Positions 36,609-48,000 of a stretch of 64,000 nucleotides of DNA are shown here, piece after piece. The position numbers were made by a program, and so were the translations under genes. The stretch is taken from assembly GCA_033675265.1 (NCBI GenBank), contig JAUJYZ010000276.1, forward strand, positions 62,001-126,000. Direction: 5' to 3'. The stretch comes from Actinostola sp. cb2023 (taxonomy: Eukaryota > Cnidaria > Anthozoa > Actiniaria > Actinostolidae). The notes under the pieces were generated by a model. It worked only from the letters and a program-made list of their open reading frames with translations. It searched no databases and had not been told where the DNA came from. Every line of letters begins with the position of its first letter. Position 1 is the first letter of the stretch.

Positions 36609-38023
36609 CAGGAGCCCATAAGTAGGAGCATCAATGCTACATATTGAGTGATCTTTTAAAACGCGTCACGGCGTTAATTTGAACAAGTTTGGCTATTTCA
36701 CGATTTCTCGAAATTGACCAATCACAGTGCACTTCCGGTTTTATTTGCAGCAGCTCGTTTTATTTTCGATTTTATTTGCTGCAACTCGTTTTATTTGTTG
36801 CAACTCGCTTTATTTGCCGCAACTCATTTTATTTGCCGCAACTCGTTTTATTTGTTGCAACTCGTTTTATTTGTTGCAACTCGCTTTATTTGCCGCAACT
36901 CATTTTATTTGCCGCAACTCGTTTTATTTGTTGCAACTCGTTTTATTTGTAGCAACTCGTTTTATTTGTCGCAAATCGTTTTATTTGTTGCAACTCGTTT
37001 TATTTGTTGCAACTCGTTTTATTTGTAGCAACTCGTTTTATTTGCCGCAACTCGTTTTATTTGTTGCAACTCGTTTTATTTGTAGCAACTCGTTTTATTT
37101 GTTGCAACTCGTTTTATTTGTTGCAACTCGTTTTTATTTGTAGCAACTCGTTTTATTTGTTGCAACTCGTTTTTTATTTGTTGCAACTCGCTTTATTTGC
37201 CGCAACTCATTTTATTTGCCGCAACTCGTTTTATTTGTTGCAACTCGTTTTATTTGTAGCAACTCGTTTTATTTGTCGCAAATCGTTTTATTTGTTGCAA
37301 CTCGTTTTATTTGTTGCAACTCGTTTTATTTGTAGCAACTCGTTTTATTTGCCGCAACTCGTTTTATTTGTTGCAACTCGTTTTATTTGTTGCAACTCGT
37401 TTTATTTGTCGCAAATCGTTTTATTTGTTGCAACTCGTTTTATTTGTTGCAACTCGTTTTATTTGTTGCAACTCGTTTTATTTGTAGCAACTCGTTTTAT
37501 TTGCCGCAACTCGTTTTATTTGTTGCAACTCGTTTTATTTGTCGCAAATCGTTTTATTTGTTGCAACTCGTTTTATTTGTTGCAACTCGCTTTATTTGTA
37601 GCAACTCGTTTTATTTGTTGCAACTCGCTTTATTTGTAGCAACTCGTTTTATTTGCCACAACTCGTTTTATTTGTAGCAACTCGTTTTATTTGTTGCAAC
37701 TCGCTTTATTTGTAGCAACTCGTTTTATTTGCCGCAACTCGTTTTATTTGTAGCAACTCGTTTTATTTGTAGCAACTCGTTTTATTTGCCGCAACTCGTT
37801 TTATTTTTTGCAACTCGTTTTATTTGTCGCAACTTGTTTTATTTGCAGCAACAGTGATTGGTCAATTTCGTGTTCTAAAAATAGCCAAACTTGTTCAAAC
37901 GCCGTGACAGATTGAATGAATGAATGAATAAACCTTTATTTAAACAGGGTTGTCCTTTCAGTGTATAATACACTGTTATCACTGTTTAATGCTACATGGA
38001 TGCTCCGTAGTTATGGGCTCCTG
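36609..38023. mobile_element. CAGGAGCCCATAAG element, copy 1, with satellite cargo
   Basis: 1415 bp. Ends CAGGAGCCCATAAGTAGGAG and CTCCGTAGTTATGGGCTCCTG-type reverse complement, flanked by a perfect 7-bp duplication CCCATAG (36602-36608 and 38024-38030). Inner inverted blocks: GTCACGGCG/CGCCGTGAC, TTGAACAAGTTTGGCTATTT and reverse. The middle is a 19-bp tandem array. Same family as 41950-43583. Confidence 0.9.
36739..37852 (+). repeat. 19-bp minisatellite inside the transposon
   Basis: About 58 copies of GCAACTCGTTTTATTTGTT with small variants (GCC, GTA, GTC at one position). Produces several overlapping LFVATRFICCNSFYL-type open frames on the plus strand, none a gene. Confidence 0.95.
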
Positions 38024-38030
38024 CCCATAG

Positions 38031-38835
38031 ACTGATTGACTCCTGAGCTATATTATGAGGTTTTTAGCGATTTTCTGGACCTAATCATGCCGTAGGAAAT
38101 TTCGATTCCATATAAGGGGTTTCCATGGAAATCTTGACAGTTCTGAAATCACACGGGCTTAAATTCTCAGACGGAACTTTCTCTTTAATGTTATGCAAAT
38201 TGTGCAAACGTATGCAAATTTATGCGAATGTATGGCGCCCTTTCCAAAAATATCGATTTATGCATAGGGCATGGTACATACAAATTTCATTTTATGAAGA
38301 AGAGGGGTGAAATTCTGAAAACTGTACTACAAACATATGCATGTGAATCAAGTTTATTGTTCAAATGTCACCTCGTTAATTTGCCTCTCACGTGCGGCAA
38401 CGTACAGTCAAGGGTTTTTCTGCACGTACCGCAAACCTATTGTTCTGTGTTAGCTTCGTTCTATTGAATAACTTGGAGTCTTTAATTTGTTGTTTCTATT
38501 GAATTACGTACAATGTGACCGGTAGCTGCAGAAGGAACCACAGTCAATCACTAAACATTGTGCATTATTGTTATTATAAGCTGTACATATTGAACAATTG
38601 AGGTAGCTCATGTGGTGGAGTGAACATGGGTGCATAGCCTTGACTGTATCGTGCTGTGGCTTATTCGCCAGAATGTGATATATATTATTTATTATTATTT
38701 ATAATTATTATTATTATATATGGTAAGTAAACGTTATATGGTTCGTTTCTCCTCGATCTACTCTCAAAAAGTAAAAAAAGAGAAAAAGTAAAAGAAATGT
38801 ATATTGTTGAGCTCCCTGTGCCTTTCAATACTGCA
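38031..38835. other. No gene recognised
   Basis: Intergenic between FAM76 and the TLDc gene (tails and starts face the same way, both minus). Contains short ATGCAAAT-like runs near 38190-38230 and ATT microsatellite at 38690-38718; no exon seen. The missing FAM76 first exon was looked for here without success. Confidence 0.3.
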
Positions 38836-38840
38836 TTTCT

Positions 38841-38885
38841 GCGGGCTGCGGGCTGCGGGCTGCGGGCTGCGGGATGCGGGATGCG
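38841..38885 (+). repeat. (GCGGGCT)n microsatellite
   Basis: About six units of a 7-bp GC-rich repeat, the last two changed to GCGGGAT, directly abutting the CACAGG element at 38886. Confidence 0.85.
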
Positions 38886-39023
38886 CACAGGGATCCCAAC
38901 ATAATACGTATTGCACGCGCGTTCTACCACAGGAAACCCATCAAAAAAAGACGCGCGCATGCAATTCAAATATATTTTTATTTATTTTAAGTAGCCTCTG
39001 AAGCAATGGTTGGGCTGCCTGTG
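38886..39023 (+). mobile_element. CACAGG-family short element, copy A
   Basis: Starts CACAGGGATCCCAACATAAT, has CTACCACAGGAAACCCATCA and GACGCGCGCATGCAA inside, and ends GGTTGGGCTGCCTGTG. Copies B and C are at 44932-45066 and 60955-61089. On the minus strand it supplies two AATAAA hexamers (38977-38986) about 100 bp beyond the TLDc gene stop. Confidence 0.8.
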
Positions 39024-39088
39024 GTTTAATCATTTGATTTCGTTGTGTGGTCATATGACGTAAGTGTGCACGTGATTGTGCACGTGAT

Positions 39089-42000
39089 TCATGTTATCTC
39101 GTAAAAAGTTTCAACGTTGTTAAGCACAGTTGATCCCTGCTTTCCATCGTGAAAAAAAGCACAGTGAGTTTTTTTAGAGCAGCCGGGCGGGAACTGGAAC
39201 GAGGCAGGCTTGGTCTCTAGAGTTTGCCGTTGAAGTGACAGGTCCATTCCGGCTCCAAAAGCCGGTGTATAGAACTTGTTGTTCAAAACTGCGTTGCCTT
39301 CAGCGTTTGGATAGCTTCGCAATATTAGCTTCATTGGATGATAGCCTTTGATGTTATACAGAGTGAATATGAAGGTCTTCTTTGACTTGCTCCATCCACG
39401 GTCTAAGATGCAATAACGCGGCACACTTAGCTTTCAATCAAATTGCAATGTTTCCCTTATTTGCAGCTATTTCAAAAAACGTTGATACTGAACACTGCAT
39501 TCTAAATAGTGTATTCCAAGACCGAAATGCATTTTGGGACTCGTGTAATATTGTCTAAAGTAATATTAATAATAATATTATTTTTTTGTGTGTGTGTATT
39601 CCATCAGAAACAATATACTAGCTCCATATGGCGAACAAATCGCTGTATATTTACTTTTTATTTCTAAATAACGAGGCCCCCACAATGCCATTTGGTCTTG
39701 GAATGCACTATTCAGCATGCAGTATTCAGTATTCAACGCCGGTTTTTTTAAATAGCTGTATATTATAAAATCAGTATAATTATAGTCAAGTCAATCCGCG
39801 CGCTCTGATTGGCTGTAAACTGTATAGTGTTCGTATGTACGTCGACCATACTTACCAGAATCCCAAGGTATGTCTGAGTATGCACCAAACACGTAGTTGT
39901 GCACGCGAGCTATCGATACTGATGGCCCTTTCCCGTCACATTGACGATGAAACACAGTTTCTGGATCCCAGCCGTCGACAGCAGCCTCCCAGCATTTAAT
40001 CCAGTAGCTTGTGTTTGGATTCGTTAGAACAGGATCTAAGAAGCCAGCCAGAGCCTGAAAGTAGCTGGAGTTGCCGTAATTGACAAGTATTACGGAATTT
40101 CCTAGTCCTCCTACAAACGAGAATAATTAGCCATTACCAAAACGAGCAGGGGACTGGGACCAAGTCCGTAAAACTAATTCGGCAATAAGAAACTAGCAAA
40201 AGTGGGCATCATTTTCTGAGAGAGCAGATCAAACTTAGCTAATCTGGAAAGTGTGGTGAACTTCGGCTTAATATTGACGATGCTAGAGTGCATCAAAGAT
40301 GTCTATTTTCCCATACAAACTCTGTAAATTTTTGACGTTGTGCATCCGAACCATACATTCACTGTAAAATTTTGGCTGGATCGGACAACACAATTTCAAA
40401 AGTTTATAATACCGACAGAATTCGCTCAAATCATATCACACTTTGCACAGATACTAATTTCAACATGCTGTTTCATGTCATTAACTTAATTTCGTAATTG
40501 CATTAATTCTAATAAACTCGTTCCCAGTCCCCTGCTCGTTTAGGTAATGGCTAATGAGAACTGTCACTTCAGCCAACTTAGACTGACAACCCTTATAGAT
40601 GAGCATATTTTCTTTTCTTTCAGGAAGCTTTATTATAAGGCAGCCCGAATATTTTCTTTTGATATGAGGCTGATGTAATAAATATACAGTTATGTAGGCC
40701 ATTAGGCAAGGTGTGTCAAGCATGTGGCAACTTTAGCGAACTCAAAATGACATGCAGTACCACAGGTAGCCCAAGGTATCTATGAGAGGCTTGTTATCGA
40801 GCTGTATATAAGGCTTGTATGGGACCTTAGGCTCTGGTCGATAACTCCGTAAATAATAAAGCCAATGAACTCTAACCTTCCTGTAGTGTTGTTTGTGTCG
40901 TTGTTGATCTAGTAGTGGGGGGAGAGCTCAGCTAAATGACCTGAAATCGCTACCAGAGATCAACAACGACACAAACAACACTACAGGAAGGTTAGAGTTC
41001 ATTGGCTTTATTATTTACGGAGTTATCGACCAGAGCCTAAGGTCCCATACAAAGCCTTATATACACCTCGATAACAAGCCTCTCATACTACCTTGGGCTA
41101 CCTGTGGCAGTACTGCCAGTACTTACTCTCTGGGTAGCCTGTGCAGTTTGTCCCGTTTAGAAAAAATCCGGCCCTGCATTTACAGATGTAAGATCCCACA
41201 GTGTTGTTGCAGACTGAGTTTGGACGGCATGGGTTTTCAGGATAACATTCATTGATATCTAAAATAACAAGAAATACAATCGAATGCCGTCGGTGTTCTG
41301 CGGCACCCCTCGAGCAGAGCCGGGTTCCATTTTGTCTTTCTATGTTCACTGAGTCTTTTACTTTTGCTGTATCGGCTTTTTGTTTTGGCTTTTACCTTGC
41401 TGTTCTTCTACCAGTTTCGAACTACAAGAACAGCAAGGTAAAAGCCAATTGAAAACAAATAGCCGATACAGCAAAAGTAAAAGACTCAGGAACATAGAAA
41501 GACGAAAAGGAACCTCTGCTCGCAGGATAGGTGTTCTGTTAGCTTTCGAGATGTTTCAGAAATTGGATGTGGATCATCACATAACACTGAGAATTGTGGG
41601 GCTTTCTGCAAATATTGTGGGGACATTGAGTGTGCATGTGGTTTTGGGGGAAACGAGCATGCCATCCTGGGGTGTGAACTGAGCAGTACTCCTGCCAGTC
41701 CCGGCTGCACGAAAGGTGAATTAGCCATTTCAAAAACGAGTGGAGGACTGGGAACTAGTTTTTAGAATTACTCTAATTAAAAAATGAACCCCATCACAAG
41801 AAAGAGCATATCAGAATTAGTAAGTTTCAGGAGTTTGATAGGGTTTGGACAAGTAGTAAATGAACAGCAGACATTCAAAAACTGCAAAAATTACAAAGAA
41901 ATGTATGGTTACGGGGGACACTTTGTCCCTGGTAAACATACATTTCTTTCAGGAGCCCATAAGTAGGAGCGTCCATGCTCTATATTGCGTCTGTGTCACA

Positions 42001-45000
42001 GCGTTTTCACAAGTGTGGTTATTTTTAGAACAGTTTTCCCGCGAAAGAAGGTCATTTGACCAATCAGAGAACGTTTCCGGTATGGCGGTTTCATTTCCGG
42101 TTTCACGTCAAAAATAAAATGGCGGAATTTCGAAAGACTCGAAGAGATGAATGTACAAATAAAAGTCAGGATTATCCAGTTTTCTTTGTGTCTAACTCAC
42201 AATTTTTATCATACCAACAACTTCCCGGGATTCCATAGGCCGCTGCTTTGAACCTTGACCTAAAATTCTAGACTGCTTTTCCCGAACGAAGTGAACTTAC
42301 AGGATTTGAATTGAAGTGATGGCCAGGCGGTTTCGTGGCAGAGTTTCGAGGATAGATAATGTGAACGCGTGTTTACCTCACGGAGAAATACAAACGTATT
42401 ATGAAGCGTTGTGCCTCTGAAACGTTAGAAAGTCAAAGTCAAGTCAAGTAAGGTGCATTGAAAGCGATAGTCTATTTAGGCAGTTGGCTTGTAATTTGGT
42501 TTTTCGCTGCCGTCAATCAACATGAAAAATCAGAAAACTTAAAAATAAAAGTCAGAAGACCCACCAAATGGAAACCAAATATGATTTTGAGCTAGTACAT
42601 TATGGATCATTTGGTCGAAGAATGTATCAGTTTAGTTTTCAATTCGTTTGAGTTTTGAATTTGATTAATTCAGTGACAAGTTCCAGCCGATTGAATGTCT
42701 GAGTTCGCATAATACTGAGTACCGGCGCAGTAAATGAAGGTCACTGAATTTAAAAACAAAGCAACTTTGAGTCAGTTTCGCTCAACTTTAGTCTTTATAT
42801 TGACAGTGAAGCGTGTGTAAATAATAAGCTCAGTGAATCCATTAAATTAAACATCAAAACTTGAATGAAGGTGTTTTTATTAATATATTTCAAATCGGCA
42901 GACTCACAAAAAATATTCACAATCCATTTTTAAGTCATTTTAGGTAACAGAAAAGACACAACAAATACGCTTACTTTCACCAGTCTTATTTGTAATTTGA
43001 TTCACTCGTCTTGTCGCTCATCATGCAGTTTCAGCGAATTTGTTTTTGAATAGCAGCTAGCCTTGTCGTCAATCTTCAAACTCCACAACGATAATTACAA
43101 GATACCACTAAACCACATCCAAGAATAAATTGAATTCACTTTCTGACGAAATAGTTTAGACGAAAATATGTATTTGAAAGTCTTCGGCTAATTATTTGCA
43201 TCCACACGCTACAACAGCTTCTCAGTCGGTCCCTTCGTGTTCGAGTTCTTCGAACCGGCACTTGCTTTGGATGCCTTTACTGAGAAGCACAATCGTCACC
43301 ACTATCACTTTCAAGTGATTCTGTTGTACCGAATGACTCAATACTGCTCTCACTATCACTAGACGATTCGTAGTTTATTTCACTTGAAGAACACTCTTTG
43401 TCGCTATCGGAGGCCATCTTTATTTTACCTGTCATCTCATCAAAATTCAAAAAATACGTCATACCAGAAACGTTCTCTGATTGGTCAAATTTCGCGGGAA
43501 AACTGTTCTAAAAATAACCACACTTGTGAAAACGCTGTGACACTATCCAATACCGTATGGACGCTCCTACTTATGGGCTCCTGTTTCTTTGTAATTTTTT
43601 CGATGTTTGGAAAGCTGTTACTCGTTCAATATCTAACTAAGCCTATCGAAATTTTGTAAACTTACTAATTCTGACATGCTCTTTCTTGTGATGGAGTTCA
43701 TTTTTTAATTCGATTAATTCTAAAAACTCGTTCCCAGTCCTCCACTCGTTTATGAAATGGCTAATAGCACTATCCACCGGTAAGTCCTATATCCACCGGA
43801 TAAAATTTATTGGATAACTGCATCAGTTTTATCCGTTGGATAAGACTTATCCGGTGGATAGTGCTATTCACCTTTCGTGCAACCGGATCCTGGTCTTGAC
43901 TTGATTTCAATTAAACAGTCACGCCTAATTAACCAGGTGAACACTTTGGAAATTCGATTTTTTAGACTCTGCATTGTACAGTAGTCATGAGTGGCAAACA
44001 ATTTGTTTTTTTTAAACAAAGAAATGTTTTTATTTTAATTCACTTACAAACGTTCACAAAAGGTTTAACTAAATGACTTAAAAAAAAAAAAATACTAAGA
44101 CTTACCGGTACACATGGTTCCATTTCCTGTAAAACCAGTTTCACATTGACAAATATATGAGCCTGGCGTGTTGGTACAGTTTGCATTGAGATGACAAACG
44201 GGTGGGATTTTCTTACATTCATCGATGTCTATAAGAAGAATGATCAAACGTGTGACGTACTAGTGTAATCTACGTTACCAAGGAAACGGGGTTTTGGACA
44301 TTTCCAGTGAATTTCCAAGGTTTGAAGAGCGCTCGTTTCTGGACAAAATATGTACAACGACCGAAGATATAGTGTAGTACTGCAACCACACTTTTGTCCA
44401 AGATTTTAGCATTGTCATACCACAGGTAGCCCAAGCTGTGTGTTTGTCTAATATATAAAAAAATATAAAAAAAATACAAAAAAAAAATAAAAATAAAAAA
44501 AATAATAATAATAAAAATAAATTAAAAAAATAAGGCATTAAAATAATTTCGATAGAAATACTTGATACAATGGACTATTTTGAATCGAATTGTCTTTTTC
44601 TAAATCAGTTTAAAATGGACATTTGTAAACCATGCCAACACACACGTGTTATGTGAAGATTCTTATTGTAATGTCGCATCGACGAGCAAACTAATAAGGA
44701 ATTTGGTCACTCTTACCATTTTGACATTTTGACCCATTGTATCCCGGCATGCATCGGCAATAATAATCTTTTCTGTTGGCATGAACCGCACATGTTCCCC
44801 CATTAACACAGACGTTGGCGTTCTTTTCGCATGGATTCTAGAATAAGATATTCATCGAAACGAAGAAAATAAATCACTCTTATCTAAAGAAGAATAGAAA
44901 TTCAAGTTTAGCCACAGGCAGTCTTGCAGCACACAGGGAGCCCAACATAATACATTTCGCGCGCGCGCTCTACCACAGGAAACCCATAAAAAAGACGCGC

Positions 45001-48000
45001 GCATACAAATATCGTCAGTTTTATTTTTTGTAAGTAACCTCAGAAGACGTACTTGGGCTACCTGTGTTTTAGCTTATATTTATGAACGAACATAATGGCC
45101 CATTTCGCGGTTAATGACGTATTTCTAGGTACCCTGTGGATTAACACGGAAGCGAGGCAATTTCGGGCAACTTCGATTAATTCCTCCGGCTTTGCCACAA
45201 AATGGTTCCTGTTTAATGTCGTACATGACGGTATTAAATTGGAAAAAGAGAAAGATCAGAGGAGCTGGGACATTTTTTGAGGAGATTGAATTCGAAGAAG
45301 TAGATAGTCGACGTTTTGTGACAAAGGAGTATTTTTCAGCTAAGAAAATACTGGCTTTACGTGAATTTCTTCTACTACACGGTGTCCAAACTAGTGACTC
45401 GGGCAAAAATACGGTACGAAGAAATCTTGCTTTCAACACTTACTTTTCCATTGTTACTTTTCACCTGGAAAGAATCGACAAGGACACCACACGGCGGGCG
45501 TAAATGGCCCTAAAATCGGTGGGTCATTTGAAATTTTTGGAAAATCGCAAAATTGACATTACTTTGTTCTTCTCGTGATAACTAACCTAAAATCGAAAAC
45601 CGTTTTGAAATTGGACGAAGACAACCAGAGTTATGAATATTTTTAACTCGATATTTTTTCCAGGGAAAAATTCGCGGGAAATAATTCATACAAAACCATC
45701 GGTAAAATAAACCTCTTGGTAAAACTTTTTTGTTTGAAAACATTTTAGCGCCATACTTAGAGTATTGGAAGAACTATGACATGCGGAAAACTTGTTGATT
45801 TTAGAATTTTGATTTTTTGAGTGTAAGTAGTTCAAATAATATTTTAAATACTAATAAAACAGCGACACGTCATTATGACGTCACACATATTTTAAAATAT
45901 CTCTAATAGAGTTAATAAACATCAAAATCCTGCATTGTGTAGACTAAGATACCTCTATAACAATAATAAATATCGATAAAGTCATTTTTACTGATTTCTG
46001 TCCCTTCAAGCTGCTTTTTTCTTTAGCTGATGACGTCATAAATAATGACGTCATCAAAAAACTAAATCCTTTATAACTCGGGTTCTAATAATCGGAACAT
46101 TATGCAAATTTCACTGAAGAGCACAATATGTTATTCTCTTTCAAAATATACACTTTATTTTATCATTGTGTTTAAACTAAATTTTCACAGCAATTGTAAC
46201 TTTTTATTATGACGTCATCATTGCTTCAGATTTTGCCATCGAGTAGTTTGAAATACCACACTACCATTAATAAAGAAACTCTGAAATTGTTATTTCATTT
46301 CATGGAATAATTTTGAAAATATGAATGTTTTGAGAAAAATACGACGTTTCACCGTTCCGATTTTAGGGTCATTTGCGCCCGCCGTGCCAAGTCGTCATCT
46401 GAGTTGTAAAAGAAAAGCATATGACGGAAAGTGGGTGTTAACCTCTCGGCTTTTCTTTCTTGTTCTTGGGAAAGAATCTGTTGGCTCGGTTACTTTCGCT
46501 TTCTTTGTAGCTTGAAATTTTACACTTTTTCACACAAGCCACCTTTTTTCTTTCGCTGTTAGGGCAACCAAAGACGGCACATGAATGCCCGAGTCATGTC
46601 AAACGAGTAACAACAAAATCTACGGTATTTTTCTATCTTTTTACGATCGTTGAGTACAGAAAAAAATCGCCTGAAGTTGCCCGAAATTGCCTCGCTTCCG
46701 TGTTAATCCACAGGGTACCCAGAAATACGTCATTAACCGCGAAATGGGCCAATTTGAAACCTCACTAATAATGGGCAAATTTACACACAATTTCTACGAT
46801 AAGATAAAGAATTGTTGTAATCGATCGCTGCTAATGGATGGATAAATGATGAATCGTATTATTGCGCCAACTCGGATTCTAACATTAATTGTAGAGCTAA
46901 ATACCCTTTCAATTCAAGGCAATATATGTAATTGGGGGTTCAGATCAGTCAAGGGAATTGTCAAGACACGAGGGCACAACATTAGATTAAACATTTCTGC
47001 TGCTACTGACCAGCACTGGAAAAAAACAACACAATTCAGTGGAAATTCTTTGGGGATTCAATCAATGGTGGAATAGATCCCTGGGCAGGGGGTACTCCCA
47101 TATATACGCTATTCGCGCCAGTCCCTTGCAGCGCGAGTATAAATAAGAGCTCTGCATCTAATTACTGCCCAGTTCGCGTAAGAACCCTTCGCTACGCTAC
47201 CTATATCCTTACTCAGTCATGGCCGATGAACAAATTCCTGTCCTAGCTGCTGTTGAACAAGCCCAGGCGTTGAGAAGTCATCCCAACCAAGTATATAAGT
47301 ACCTGCTGCGAATCCAGACCATGGTCCTTTCAGGTATAAACGTTTTATAGGTCGGTTTCAAGTTCGTTCGATTTCCCTCGGCTCCCTAAAAGTTTGCACG
47401 TGTGTTGAACTCTAATGTGAGTGTTTGTTTACCGTGCTTCGCCTCGCAAACACCGGGTTTGTGGAGTTGCATTTCCCTCGGCTCCCTAATAGTTTGCACG
47501 TATGTTGAACTCTACAGTGAGTTTTGTTTACCGTGCTTCGCCTCGCAAACACCGGGTTTGTGGAGTTGCATTTCCCTCGGCTCCCCAATAGTTTGCACGT
47601 GTGTTGAACTCTAATGTGAGTGTTTGTTTACCGTGTTTCGCCTCGCAAACACCGGGTTTGTGAAGTTGCATTTCCCTCGGCTCCCTAATAGTTTGCACGT
47701 ATGTTGAACTCTACAGTGAGTTTTGTTTACCGTGCTTCGCCTCGCAAACACCGGGTTTGTGGAGTTGCATTTCCCTCGGCTCCCCAATAGTTTGCACGTG
47801 TGTTGAACTCTCAAGTGAGTGTTTGTTTACCGTGCTGGCCTCGCAAACACCGGGTTTGTGGAGTTGCATTTCCCTCAGTTTCCCTTCTCGGTTGTTTGTT
47901 TGTGTTCTATAGTCGGTACTATACAACATGATACAACGTCATCTTTACTTTATGCATGCTTCCCTCCCCTTTGCCTCGTTTATATATAAGTTTTGCATGC

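Larger units (their letters stand above)
41695..43891. mobile_element. Host element of a nested transposon stack
   Basis: Outer arms: left CCAGTCCCGGCTGCACGAAA, GGTGAATTAGCCATTTC, GAGTGGAGGACTGGGAAC; right GTTCCCAGTCCTCCACTC, GAAATGGCTAA, TTCACCTTTCGTGC, CCGGATCCTGG. Two other elements have landed inside it: 41950-43583 in the body and 43765-43866 in the right arm. Lies in the TLDc intron between exons 3 and 4. Confidence 0.8.

Noticed and set aside
36689..37677. Overlapping open frames with LFVATRFICCNSFYL repeats
   Set aside because: The 19-bp satellite inside a transposon keeps several frames open; no gene features.
36609..37855. CRISPR-like array of short repeats
   Set aside because: The repeats are head to tail without unique spacers, and the DNA is eukaryotic.
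39403..39424. Independent start MPRYCIL for the last TLDc exon
   Set aside because: The codon is GTG, and an acceptor at 39404-39403 gives an in-phase join (WDSDRGW) with the preceding TLDc exon.
41098..41349. 83-codon minus open frame as a separate small EGF gene starting [12 protein letters not shown]
   Set aside because: The EGF part begins at a splice acceptor (exon 41258-41127) and joins the TLDc gene in phase; the upstream part of the frame is MITE sequence.
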